Assembly: GCF_014189455.1 (NCBI RefSeq)
Contig: NZ_CP050296.1
Coordinates: forward strand, 2,042,001-2,106,000
Length of the DNA: 64,000 nt
Direction: 5' to 3'
From: Mesorhizobium huakuii
GTDB taxonomy: Bacteria > Pseudomonadota > Alphaproteobacteria > Rhizobiales > Rhizobiaceae
A program made the position numbers and the translations under genes. The notes under the pieces were generated by a model. That model had not been told where the DNA came from. It did no database searches and saw only the letters and a list, made by a program, of their open reading frames with translations. Below, in pieces: positions 56,786 through 64,000 of the stretch. The first letter of the stretch is position 1; the number at the start of each line of letters is the position of its first letter.

Positions 56786-57271
56786 CTAGTTTGACTTCTG
56801 GAGCTCCGCGGCAAGAGCCTCCAGCAGCCCGCGCGTCCCCTCCTCCCGACCCTTGGCGGAATCGACTCCATCGAAGAAGGCACCTTGTTCGGTATAGGTT
56901 AGCCTTGTGCCATCACCCGAGGGTATCAGCTCTACCGTGGTCAGTGACGCCGACATCGGCTGCGGCCCGATTGCCATCCGGTAGGAAAACACGATGCGCT
57001 GGTCCGGAACGATGTCCTGGAACTGCGCGTCGAGCCTGACCTCCGGGCCGCCGCCATAGCTGAAGCGCGACACCTCGCCGCCTCCGACCCGAAAATCGAA
57101 GCTGAATTCGGCGATAGTGAAACCATCGCCTTCGACCCGCCAGCGCCGCACCGTCGCCTTGTCGGCGAAGGCATGGAAGACACGATCCGGCGACTGCGGG
57201 TAGGTGCGCTCGATGGTGAATGTGGAGTGGATGACGGAATGCTCGTCTTTCACGGGGGCGATCTGGTTCAT
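56786..57271 (-). CDS. SRPBCC/AHSA1-domain protein
   Basis: A 161-residue START-like protein of the ASHA1/SRPBCC class. It has STFTIERTYPQSPDRVFHAFADKATVRRW in outline, then FDFRVGGGEVSRFSYGG and TRLTYTEQGAFFDGVD, all typical. The hydrophobic cavity likely binds a small ligand; function is unknown. Its start overlaps the stop of an ArsR gene by 4 nt. The ArsR-SRPBCC pairing is common in proteobacteria and implies joint regulation. Confidence 0.87.
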   Translation of the reverse strand: MNQIAPVKDEHSVIHSTFTIERTYPQSPDRVFHAFADKATVRRWRVEGDGFTIAEFSFDFRVGGGEVSRFSYGGGPEVRLDAQFQDIVPDQRIVFSYRMAIGPQPMSASLTTVELIPSGDGTRLTYTEQGAFFDGVDSAKGREEGTRGLLEALAAELQKSN

Positions 57272-57636
57272 GTCTGGTCGTCCTTTTCCTGGTCTTGAAC
57301 TTTCGGGGATGATTGGTCCGTCTCGGCCAGAATCTCGCCAAGGCGGTCGAGGTGGCGTTCCGCCGGAATGCGGCGCTCCGCAATCCAGTCGGCGAGCGGA
57401 GCGAGCCCGCCCGGTTCGATCCGGCAGGTGCGCACCCGCCCGATCTTCTCGCTGCGGATCAGTCCGCAGGCCTCCAGCACCTGCAAATGTTGCAGCACGG
57501 CGGCAAAGGTCATGCCGAACGGCTCCGCCAGCTGGCTGACGGTGGCCGGTCCACGGCTCAAGCGTTCCAGGATCTGGCGGCGGGTTGGCTCGGCGAGCGC
57601 GCGCAGGATGCTGTCGATCTTGGAATAGTCAAGCAT
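57268..57636 (-). CDS. ArsR-family regulator paired with an SRPBCC protein
   Basis: A 122-residue winged-helix protein. It begins MLDYSKIDSILRALAEPTRRQIL, and its recognition helix lies in MTFAAVLQHLQVLEACGLI. The metal-binding Cys motif of true ArsR (ELCVCDL) is absent; RVRTCRIEPGG has a lone Cys. The start ATG 57636 sits only 7 nt after a good -10 element, so the mRNA may be leaderless. The stop overlaps the SRPBCC start. It probably represses its own operon. Confidence 0.86.
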   Translation of the reverse strand: MLDYSKIDSILRALAEPTRRQILERLSRGPATVSQLAEPFGMTFAAVLQHLQVLEACGLIRSEKIGRVRTCRIEPGGLAPLADWIAERRIPAERHLDRLGEILAETDQSSPKVQDQEKDDQT

Positions 57637-57643
57637 GGACTTG

Positions 57644-57681
57644 AGTATTGCGCCAGCGACGCCAATTGTCAAGTCTAGACT
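57644..57681 (-). promoter_or_regulatory. Promoter and candidate operator of the arsR-SRPBCC operon
   Basis: On the minus strand, TTGACA (57672-57667), a 17-nt spacer and AATACT (57649-57644) form a strong sigma-70 promoter. A perfect 10-bp palindrome AGTCTAGACT (57672-57681) abuts the -35 and is a possible ArsR operator. The -10 lies 7 nt from the ATG. Confidence 0.6.
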
Positions 57682-57720
57682 AAAGTGTTTTGCCGAGCGT
57701 CAATCGGGTGACGGGCAGTC

Positions 57721-57868
57721 GACCCCCACTCCGTCTCGGCTTCGCCGAGCCACCTCTCCCCGATCGACGGGGTAGAGGAAAGGCGCGAGCTTATGCCGGC
57801 TGGCACCTTTCCTCTCCCTCCGGAGGGGGGAGAGGTGGCGCTGCGAAGCAGCGACGGAGTGGGGGAAG
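57721..57868. repeat. Large extragenic palindromic element
   Basis: CCCCCACTCCGTC (57723-57735) pairs exactly with GACGGAGTGGGGG (57853-57865). CCACCTCTCCCC (57750-57761) pairs exactly with GGGGAGAGGTGG (57827-57838), and further nested arms AGAGGAAAGG/CCTTTCCTCT lie inside. The whole 148 bp could form a cruciform. The space 57637-58168 holds this element, a partial copy and no gene. Confidence 0.75.
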
Positions 57869-58057
57869 GCGTCCGTCAAACGCGAAGTCGCCGCAAATTA
57901 GGCACGACGCGGCGAGCGCCTAAGCTGCGGCAAGCAAGCAATCAGGCGGATCTGTGAAAGGTCGCCCTCTTCCGTCGAGCGGAGCCTCTCCAGCCTATAC
58001 ATGGGTAACAGTTCTCCCCTATGTGTCCTCTGCCGCGCCAAGCGGTTTGATTGACGC

Positions 58058-58096
58058 GGCGCTGCAAAGCAGCGACGGAGTAGGGGAAGGCGTCCG
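58058..58096. repeat. Partial second copy of the palindromic element
   Basis: 39 bp match 57837-57875 of the full element with two differences (both G to A). Only the right arm is present. It lies about 70 nt from the end of the phytase-like gene. Confidence 0.7.
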
Positions 58097-58168
58097 ACCA
58101 AATCGAACCCGCCCCAAATCGAACCCGCCGTTGAAAGCTCAACTTCAGCTTCGCAGTTGGAGCGCCGC

Positions 58169-59197
58169 TCAATCCTGGTGCAGGATAAATTCCAAATAGA
58201 GGTTGCGCTGCAGGATCGAATGGTTGTCGTCGGAGACCAGCGACACCATCAGCGCGCCATCGTCGCGGGTCCAGACGTCGAGCCCTTCCATATTGTCGAT
58301 CTGGTAGCCCATGTCGGCGTCCAGCAGCACCGGCCCGTCGGCGACGGCGCCTTTCTCGACACTCTCGCCATAGATGCGCCGCAGCCGCATCTTGAGGCCA
58401 CCCGCCATGGTGAAACTGCGCTCCAGCAGCAAAAGGTCGCCATCCGGCAGGAAGGCGCCATCGGTGATGTCGAAATCGCCGTTGCGCTTGACGGTGAAGA
58501 CACCTTTGTGCGGCCCTTCGATGATGGCGGCATAGATGTTGCCCGATTTGTCGAGGCTCTTTTCCGAGACCACACCCAGACCGCCCGCATGCTGGCCGTT
58601 GGGATTGGCATGGGTGACGGTCTCGAAGCCGCGATTCTGGCGCAACTCCCGCGCCGGCACCAGGAAATCCAGCTGCCGGTATGGCCCTTTCATGTTGGCC
58701 GGATCGATCTTGAACTGGGCGACGCGGTGGTTGCGCTCGAAACCGACCGTGGCGATGCCATCCTTGACCGCGAGGCCTTCGGCATCGACTTCCCATTTCT
58801 CGTCGATCGGCTGGCCGCTCTGGTCGACCATCTGCTGCATGCGGAAGTTCTGGATGCCCACGGGACGCCTGTCGGCATCGCGGGCCACCGTGCCGAAGAA
58901 CCAATAGCCGGTGTCAGCCACGCCGATGAAATCGCTGCCCGCTTTCAGAAACCGGAAAGCCGACAGCGCGCCGAAGTCGCGCGATTTCGAGGTCATTTCC
59001 AGCCCGCCGACGAATTCGAGCGAACCGAACTGCCTGTCGGTCCGGCCAATGCGGAATTCAGTGATCGGGCGGGCCGAAACCTCGATGGGTTCAACCGGGG
59101 CCGAGCCAGCCGCACCGGCTGGCGCGGACGCCGTGCCGGCGAGCAGAGCGATGGCGGCGAAAAGTGTCTGCCGAAAGCCGCCGCGCGAAAAGATCAT
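58169..59197 (-). CDS. Esterase-like activity of phytase family protein
   Basis: A 342-residue secreted or periplasmic protein. A signal peptide covers about residues 1-30 ([20 protein letters not shown]). The beta-propeller-like domain has [25 protein letters not shown] in outline, [22 protein letters not shown] and [12 protein letters not shown], as in the phytase-esterase-like family. Substrate is unknown. Its start overlaps the cobT stop by 4 nt, so it is translated at the end of the cobS-cobT operon. Confidence 0.82.
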   Translation of the reverse strand: MIFSRGGFRQTLFAAIALLAGTASAPAGAAGSAPVEPIEVSARPITEFRIGRTDRQFGSLEFVGGLEMTSKSRDFGALSAFRFLKAGSDFIGVADTGYWFFGTVARDADRRPVGIQNFRMQQMVDQSGQPIDEKWEVDAEGLAVKDGIATVGFERNHRVAQFKIDPANMKGPYRQLDFLVPARELRQNRGFETVTHANPNGQHAGGLGVVSEKSLDKSGNIYAAIIEGPHKGVFTVKRNGDFDITDGAFLPDGDLLLLERSFTMAGGLKMRLRRIYGESVEKGAVADGPVLLDADMGYQIDNMEGLDVWTRDDGALMVSLVSDDNHSILQRNLYLEFILHQD

Positions 59198-61092
59198 CCG
59201 GCGCGCCGCATGCCGCCGCGCCGCGTGTCGCGTGCGCTTTCCTCGGCAAACAGCGATGCCAGTTGCTCGGTCATGGCGCCGGCCAGTTCCTCGGCATCGA
59301 CAATGGTGACGGCGCGCCTGTAATAGCGCGTAACGTCATGGCCGATGCCGATGGCCAGCAGTTCCACCGGCGAGCGCGTCTCGATCAGTTCGATGACGGC
59401 GCGCAGATGGCGCTCGAGATAGTTGCCCGGATTGACCGAAAGCGTCGAATCGTCGACCGGCGCGCCGTCCGAGATCATCATCAGGATCTTGCGCTGTTCA
59501 GGGCGGGCGATCAGGCGATTGTGCGCCCAAAGCAGCGCCTCGCCGTCGATGTTTTCCTTGAGCAGGCCTTCGCGCATCATCAGGCCGAGATTGCGCCGTG
59601 CCCGCCGCCACGGATGATCGGCGGATTTGTAGATGATGTGGCGCAGATCGTTGAGCCGGCCCGGGTTCGGAGGCTTGCCGTCCTTCAGCCATTTTTCACG
59701 CGCCTGCCCACCCTTCCACGCGCGCGTGGTGAAGCCGAGGATCTCCACCGAGACGCCGCAGCGCTCCAGCGTGCGGGCCAGAATGTCGGCGCAGGTGGCG
59801 GCGACCGTGATCGGCCGGCCGCGCATCGAGCCCGAATTATCGAGCACCAGCGTCACCACCGTGTCGCGGAATTTGGTGTCGCGTTCCTGCTTGAAGGACA
59901 GCGGCTGCATCGGATCGATGACGACGCGCACCAGGCGCGCCGGGTCGAGATAGCCCTCTTCCAGGTCGAAATCCCAGGAGCGGTTCTGCTGCGCCATCAG
60001 CCGGCGCTGCAGGCGATTGGCGAGCCGTCCTACGACGCCGGACAGATTGGCCAGTTGCTTGTCGAGAAACGCGCGCAGCCGGTCGAGCTCTTCCTCTTCG
60101 CACAATTCCTCGGCACCGACCGTCTCGTCGAAAGCCGTGGTGAAAACCTTGTAGTCGATTTCCTTCGGCAGATTGGTGAAGGGATTGTCGTTGCGCCTAG
60201 CCTCGCCGGGCGTCTCGGCATCCGCATCGTCATCGTCGGACAGATCGTCGGCTGTGGCGTCGGAGGCCTCCGTCTCGGAGGATTGCTCGTCATCGGCGGA
60301 CGCCTCGGCATCCTCGGACTGCGACTGCTCGGAGCCGGAATCCTCTTCGCCGCCCTCCTCGCTCTGCTCCTCGCCTTGCGGCTGGTTGTCGTCATTGTCC
60401 TCGGAGTCTTCCGTCTCCTGGTCGTCGCCGAGTTCCTCGGCCATCTCCATGGAGGCGAGCATCTCGCGCACGACGCGGGCAAAGGCCTGCTGGTCGTCGA
60501 GCTTGGCCGACAGCCCGTCGAGGTCGGCCTTGGCCTTTTCCTCGACCCAGGGCCGCCAGAGTTCCACCAGCCGCTCGCCGCTCTTGGGCACCGGGCGCCC
60601 GGTCAGCTTCTCGCGCACCATCAGCGCCAGCGCTTCCTCGATCGGCGCGTCGGCCTTGTCCTTGACGTCGACGAGATTGGCCTTGGCGTATTTGTCCTCC
60701 AGCATCGAGCCGATATTGTCGGCGACGCCTTGCATGGCGCGGCTGCCGATCGCCTCGACGCGGGCCTGCTCGACCGCGTCATAGATGGCGCGGGCCGCCT
60801 TGCCTTCCGGCGCCAGCTTGGTGTGGATGCGCGCATCGTGGCAGGCGCGCTTCAGCGCCATGGAATCACCGAGGCCGCGGGTGATCGCGATATCGGTCTT
60901 CGATGCCTTTTTCGGCAATTCGGGCAAACGCGCGCGGCTGCCGGCAAGTGCCGGCCGATCCTTGGCGAAGCCGACTTCCATGTCCTTGTCGCCGGCAATG
61001 GCGCGCATGCAGACGGTGACGGCGCGCTTGAAGCTGTCGGCTTCAGACCCCGTCTTCGACTTGTTGCGCGTGTTGTCGCCCGGACCCGCCAT
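59194..61092 (-). CDS. cobT: Cobaltochelatase subunit CobT
   Basis: A 632-residue subunit of the aerobic cobaltochelatase (CobNST), which inserts Co2+ into hydrogenobyrinic acid a,c-diamide in vitamin B12 synthesis. The C-terminal vWA domain has the MIDAS motif [16 protein letters not shown] (about residue 410) and later [15 protein letters not shown]. The mid-region is a long Glu/Asp/Ser/Gln-rich acidic stretch (about 225-300). The N-terminus [17 protein letters not shown] is typical. It lies 11 nt after cobS. The rest of the cob genes are outside the window. Confidence 0.95.
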   Translation of the reverse strand: MAGPGDNTRNKSKTGSEADSFKRAVTVCMRAIAGDKDMEVGFAKDRPALAGSRARLPELPKKASKTDIAITRGLGDSMALKRACHDARIHTKLAPEGKAARAIYDAVEQARVEAIGSRAMQGVADNIGSMLEDKYAKANLVDVKDKADAPIEEALALMVREKLTGRPVPKSGERLVELWRPWVEEKAKADLDGLSAKLDDQQAFARVVREMLASMEMAEELGDDQETEDSEDNDDNQPQGEEQSEEGGEEDSGSEQSQSEDAEASADDEQSSETEASDATADDLSDDDDADAETPGEARRNDNPFTNLPKEIDYKVFTTAFDETVGAEELCEEEELDRLRAFLDKQLANLSGVVGRLANRLQRRLMAQQNRSWDFDLEEGYLDPARLVRVVIDPMQPLSFKQERDTKFRDTVVTLVLDNSGSMRGRPITVAATCADILARTLERCGVSVEILGFTTRAWKGGQAREKWLKDGKPPNPGRLNDLRHIIYKSADHPWRRARRNLGLMMREGLLKENIDGEALLWAHNRLIARPEQRKILMMISDGAPVDDSTLSVNPGNYLERHLRAVIELIETRSPVELLAIGIGHDVTRYYRRAVTIVDAEELAGAMTEQLASLFAEESARDTRRGGMRRAG

Positions 61093-61103
61093 CGAGGCTA
61101 TGC

Positions 61104-62090
61104 TTAGCCCAGCACCACGTTGGCGGCGCTCTCGGGCAGATCCTCACCGAAGGCGCGCTGGTAGAACTCGGCAACCACCGAACGCTCCAGTTCGTCGCAT
61201 TTGTTGAGGAAGGTCAGCCGGAACGCCATGCCGATATTGCCGAAGATCTCGGCATTCTCGGCCCAGGTGATGACGGTACGCGGGCTCATCACCGTCGACA
61301 GGTCGCCATTGATGAAGGCCGAGCGCGTCATGTCGGCGACGCGCACCATCTTGTTGACGATGTCCTTGCCCTTGTTGTCGCGATAGTGCTTGGCCTTGGC
61401 CAGCACGATGTTCACTTCATTGTCGTGCGGGAGGTAATTCAGCGTGGTGACGATCGACCAGCGGTCCATCTGCGCCTGGTTGATCTGCTGCGTGCCGTGG
61501 TAGAGGCCGGTCGTGTCGCCGAGGCCGACCGTGTTGGCGGTCGAAAACAGCCGGAACGCCGGATGCGGACGGATGACCCGGCTCTGGTCAAGCAGCGTCA
61601 GCCGACCCGAGGATTCCAGCACGCGCTGGATGACGAACATCACGTCCGGACGGCCGGCATCATACTCGTCGAAGCAGAGCGCGACATTGTGCTGGTAGGC
61701 CCAGGGCAGGATGCCGTCGCGGAATTCGGTGATCTGCAAGCCGTCCTTGACCACGATCGCGTCCTTGCCGACGAGATCGATACGGCTGACATGGCTGTCG
61801 AGATTGACGCGCACGCAGGGCCAGTTGAGGCGGGCGGCGACCTGTTCGATATGGGTCGACTTGCCGGTGCCGTGATAGCCCGACACCATGACGCGGCGGT
61901 TGTAGGCAAAGCCGGCAAGGATCGCCAGCGTCGTCGCCTTGTCGAACAAATAGTCCGGATCGACGTCAGGCACATGTTCTGATGTCACCGAATAGGCCGG
62001 CACCACCATCTTGGAGTCGAAGCCGAATTTCTCCTTCACCGACACCGTCGTGTCGGGCAGGTTGGCGATGTCGCGATCGACCTTGTTCAT
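61104..62090 (-). CDS. cobS: Cobaltochelatase subunit CobS (AAA+ ATPase)
   Basis: A 328-residue MoxR-type AAA+ ATPase that powers cobalt insertion by CobN with CobT. Walker A is [10 protein letters not shown], Walker B is [15 protein letters not shown], sensor 1 is in [13 protein letters not shown], and the arginine-rich C-terminus has [17 protein letters not shown]. The start at ATG 62090 ([18 protein letters not shown]) matches CobS; a longer frame would run through hairpins in the leader. It is the first gene of cobS-cobT-(phytase-like). Confidence 0.95.
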   Translation of the reverse strand: MNKVDRDIANLPDTTVSVKEKFGFDSKMVVPAYSVTSEHVPDVDPDYLFDKATTLAILAGFAYNRRVMVSGYHGTGKSTHIEQVAARLNWPCVRVNLDSHVSRIDLVGKDAIVVKDGLQITEFRDGILPWAYQHNVALCFDEYDAGRPDVMFVIQRVLESSGRLTLLDQSRVIRPHPAFRLFSTANTVGLGDTTGLYHGTQQINQAQMDRWSIVTTLNYLPHDNEVNIVLAKAKHYRDNKGKDIVNKMVRVADMTRSAFINGDLSTVMSPRTVITWAENAEIFGNIGMAFRLTFLNKCDELERSVVAEFYQRAFGEDLPESAANVVLG

Positions 62091-62109
62091 ATCTCTCAAC
62101 GTCTCCACG

Positions 62110-62192
62110 GGCGAAACGTCCCGTTTCGCCGGCAATCGATTTTGTTCGGGGGCGGTCTTAAAGCCTTTTCCAACCTTATGAAAGTTGGAAAA
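62110..62192 (-). promoter_or_regulatory. Two perfect hairpins in the cobS upstream region
   Basis: GGCGAAACG/CGTTTCGCC (62110-62118 and 62122-62130) encloses a 3-nt loop and sits 20 nt upstream of the cobS ATG. TTTTCCAAC/GTTGGAAAA (62166-62174 and 62184-62192) lies 22 nt before the J-domain stop on the other side. Neither is a clear terminator. The B12-box of a cobalamin riboswitch is not seen. Confidence 0.4.
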
Positions 62193-62213
62193 CGACACAA
62201 ACCATAGGGTCGC

Positions 62214-62843
62214 TCAGCACAGGCCCGCCTGTTTGAGCACGCGATAGGCCTGCAGCACATCGCGGAACCGGTCTTCCGAACCTCTGTCGCCACCATTCGC
62301 ATCCGGATGGTGACGTTTCACCAGTTCCTTATAGCGCGCCTTGATATCCTTGCCAGTCGCCTTTGTATCAAGGCCAAGCGTTTCCAGCGCCTTGGCCTCA
62401 AGCGGCTTGGCCTTGCGCTCGCGCGCCTCGCGCGGATCCTTCGGCCCCTTGAAGAGGTCGAACGGGTCGCGCATGCGGTTGTAATAGCCGGCGCGGCCGG
62501 AGCGCATCTGCGCCATATCGGGCGACGAACGCGTCGAGGCGCCATTGACGCCCATCTTCCAGGTCGGCCGGTGGCCGGTCATCGCTTCCTTCTGGAAACG
62601 GGCGACTTCGGTGTCCGGCACGCCGGAAAAATAGTTGAAGCCCTTGTTGTACTCGCGCACATGGTCGAAGCAGAAGCGGAAATACTCGCCCTCCTTCATC
62701 CGCCCGACCGGCGCGCGATGGGTACCGGCCTCCTTGCAGCCGTCCCACTGGCAGATCGGCGAGTGCGACTTCAGCTCCGCATCCTTCTCCGGGCGGATGC
62801 GAATCTTCTCGAAATATTTGGGGTACGGCTTCATCTCACCCAT
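62214..62843 (-). CDS. J-domain protein next to cobST
   Basis: A 209-residue protein. A J domain lies at the C-terminus (about 150-209: ALETLGLDTKATGKDIKARYKELVKRHHPDANGGDRG in outline) with the HPD tripeptide. The N-terminal half has a Cys/His-rich segment (ICQWDGCKEAGTHRAP and FRFCFDHVREYNKGFNY) that could bind zinc. Such J proteins are found upstream of cobS in many alphaproteobacteria and presumably work with DnaK. Its stop is 123 nt before the cobS start. Confidence 0.85.
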   Translation of the reverse strand: MGEMKPYPKYFEKIRIRPEKDAELKSHSPICQWDGCKEAGTHRAPVGRMKEGEYFRFCFDHVREYNKGFNYFSGVPDTEVARFQKEAMTGHRPTWKMGVNGASTRSSPDMAQMRSGRAGYYNRMRDPFDLFKGPKDPREARERKAKPLEAKALETLGLDTKATGKDIKARYKELVKRHHPDANGGDRGSEDRFRDVLQAYRVLKQAGLC

Positions 62844-63023
62844 TTATGGGGCGTTCGCAGATGCGAAACAAGAATTGACATTTTCGCGATCATCGCCCTA
62901 ACCGCTGAATCGCGGCTTAAAGCAGGCGAATAGCGGATTTAGTTGCGCGGCAGCGGCCCCTGTGGAACCGATTTCCGGTTTTCACGCTGGTGCGCCAGCC
63001 ATATGTGGTGAACGGAGACGACA

Positions 63024-63326
63024 ATGTCCATACAGGCGACCATGGAAGACAAGCTCAACAAGGCATTTTCGCCGGAGCGGCTGGTCATCATCAACGAAAG
63101 CCATCTCCACGCCGGCCATCACCACCATGGCTCCGACCATCACGGCGCCTATGACGGCACCGGCGAGACGCATTTTCGCGTCCGCCTCGTTTCTTCCACC
63201 TTTGCCGGCATGAGCCGCATTGACCGCCACCGCGCCGTCAACGAACTGCTCGCCGACGAATTGAAAGCCGGCGTGCACGCGCTGGCGATCGAACCGGCGG
63301 CGCCTGGTGAGAAGACCCGCTGGTAG
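63024..63326 (+). CDS. bolA: BolA-family protein with a histidine-rich insertion
   Basis: A 100-residue BolA protein. The core has MEDKLNKAFSPERLVIINES, then a His-rich loop (HLHAGHHHHGSDHHG, about 27-41), THFRVRLVSSTFAGMSRIDRHRAVNELLADEL and HALAIEPA. The family HxxH/Cys-type signature is kept. BolA proteins pair with monothiol glutaredoxins to handle Fe-S clusters or regulate iron responses. The extra His cluster may help bind metal; this is inference. It is divergent from the J-domain gene. Confidence 0.9.
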   Translation: MSIQATMEDKLNKAFSPERLVIINESHLHAGHHHHGSDHHGAYDGTGETHFRVRLVSSTFAGMSRIDRHRAVNELLADELKAGVHALAIEPAAPGEKTRW

Positions 63327-63357
63327 GCCGATCTGCCCCTAGCCTTTCGCGGCCCCT

Positions 63358-64000
63358 TCAGATCACCGCTTCGATCAGGAACGGCCCGCGCCGCGATAAG
63401 GCGCTGTCCAGCAGCACGTCGAACTGCTCGCATGTCTCGGCCCGCGCCGCTTCCACGCCCATGCCTTTGGCCAGCGACACCCAGTCTAGCGCGGGATGGT
63501 CGAGATCGAGCATGCGCCTGGCGTTCTCGCCGATCGCATTGACGCCGACATTCTTCATCTCGCCATGCAGGATCGCGTAGGTGCGGTTGGCAAAGACGAT
63601 CGTCACCACGTCGAGATTTTCCCGCGCCTGTGTCCACAGCCCCTGCACCGTGTACATGCCACTGCCATCGGCCTCCAGATTGATCACCTTGCGGTCGGGA
63701 CAGGCGATCGCCGCCCCGGTCGCCATCGGAATGCCGCCGCCGATCGATCCGCCAGTGCCCATCATGTAGTCATGCGGCGCGGCAAAGGCGGACAGGGCGA
63801 AGAAACGCCTGGCCGAGGTGACCGCCTCGTCGCAGACGATCGCATTGTCCGGCAGCTTGTGCGCCACCGACAGCGCGATGGCGTCGTCGGTGAGCTTGCC
63901 GCTCGGCGCAGCTTCGTCCGGGAAAGCGGTCGCAACCACCGTCCGCTGCGATGGTTTGACGCCGAGCTCATCGCGAAATGCCTCCAGCGCCGCATGCAGG
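63358..64000 (-). CDS. Thiamine-diphosphate-dependent enzyme (acetolactate-synthase-like), C-terminal part
   Basis: The last ~213 residues of a TPP enzyme; the frame runs off the right edge. The TPP-binding motif begins in GGSIGGGIPMATGAAIACPDR, continues EADGSGMYTVQGLWTQARENLDVVTIVFANRTY, and the catalytic-domain end is WVSLAKGMGVEAARAETCEQF. It resembles acetolactate synthase large subunits and benzoylformate decarboxylase-like proteins. The N-terminal half and reaction cannot be judged. It converges on bolA 31 nt away. Confidence 0.75.
   Translation of the reverse strand, partial: LHAALEAFRDELGVKPSQRTVVATAFPDEAAPSGKLTDDAIALSVAHKLPDNAIVCDEAVTSARRFFALSAFAAPHDYMMGTGGSIGGGIPMATGAAIACPDRKVINLEADGSGMYTVQGLWTQARENLDVVTIVFANRTYAILHGEMKNVGVNAIGENARRMLDLDHPALDWVSLAKGMGVEAARAETCEQFDVLLDSALSRRGPFLIEAVI

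Noticed and set aside
59164..61107. A 647-codon open frame on the plus strand opposite cobT
   Set aside because: It is a shadow of the conserved CobT frame, with no motif of its own.
62091..62213. A cobalamin riboswitch upstream of cobS
   Set aside because: The region is too short and lacks the B12 box (GCCACTG-like) and multi-helix core; only two simple hairpins are present.

Overview
The window is a chromosomal stretch of an alphaproteobacterium of the order Hyphomicrobiales (Rhizobiales), most likely Mesorhizobium or a close relative. The evidence is uniformly high GC, an etfA-hbdA pair, aerobic cobaltochelatase genes cobS/cobT, a SAM-II riboswitch in front of metX, an FtsE/FtsX pair preceded by a CtrA-type box, and extragenic palindromes of the kind common in Mesorhizobium. 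No phage, transposase, CRISPR array, rRNA or tRNA gene was found. Genes are tightly packed and the gene order is mostly housekeeping.

Layout. 1-1.2 kb: end of etfA and 3-hydroxybutyryl-CoA dehydrogenase. 1.3-4.6 kb: a PAS-GGDEF diguanylate cyclase, then an ECF sigma factor with its NrsF-type membrane anti-sigma factor. 4.9-8.7 kb: a ferric-iron ABC importer (fbpABC) behind a TGA-N9-TCA iron-response box. 8.8-13.2 kb: a glycerol-3-phosphate-type ugpBAEC operon on the minus strand, with a 14-bp perfect hairpin after ugpB. 13.5-17.1 kb: an exo/endonuclease/phosphatase-fold protein and an MHYT-PAS-GGDEF-EAL protein. 17.2-25.3 kb: tlpA, argH, a small lipoprotein, lysA, an ArsR regulator, a threonine-dehydratase-like enzyme, a frameshifted DUF4175/TIGR02302 gene and a VOC protein. 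25.3-35 kb: LysR and EamA transporter with a structured leader, CpdR-like receiver, hpt, ftsEX, a YdcF protein and plsC, with a three-gene metabolic islet between ydcF and plsC.

35-44.4 kb: LysE exporter, aldo/keto reductase, ChaC, DUF2125, PfkB kinase, tyrC-hisC, a PemK/Phd toxin-antitoxin pair, then a promoter, SAM-II riboswitch, terminator and metX-metW. 44.4-47.2 kb: two family-2 glycosyltransferases in a looser, repeat-bearing segment. 47.2-54.7 kb: a DUF1194 vWA protein, an SbmA/BacA-type ABC exporter, a methyltransferase and gloB separated by four phased TGACA repeats, a DUF985 cupin, a lysoplasmalogenase, a frameshifted EamA transporter and DUF3108. 54.9-58.2 kb: rpmB, a queuosine-precursor transporter, a frameshifted spermidine-synthase-like gene, an ArsR/SRPBCC pair and palindromic repeats. 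58.2-64 kb: a phytase-like esterase, cobT, cobS, a J-domain protein, bolA and the C-terminal end of a TPP enzyme.

Much of the interest is regulatory: an ECF autoregulatory promoter, an iron box, a CtrA box, the SAM-II/terminator switch, an uncharacterised three-hairpin leader, an apparently leaderless ArsR mRNA and the 21-bp phased repeats. Three otherwise intact genes carry a single extra base. Two of these sit in the same T-G6-CTG context, which points to sequence error, recent mutation or slippage.
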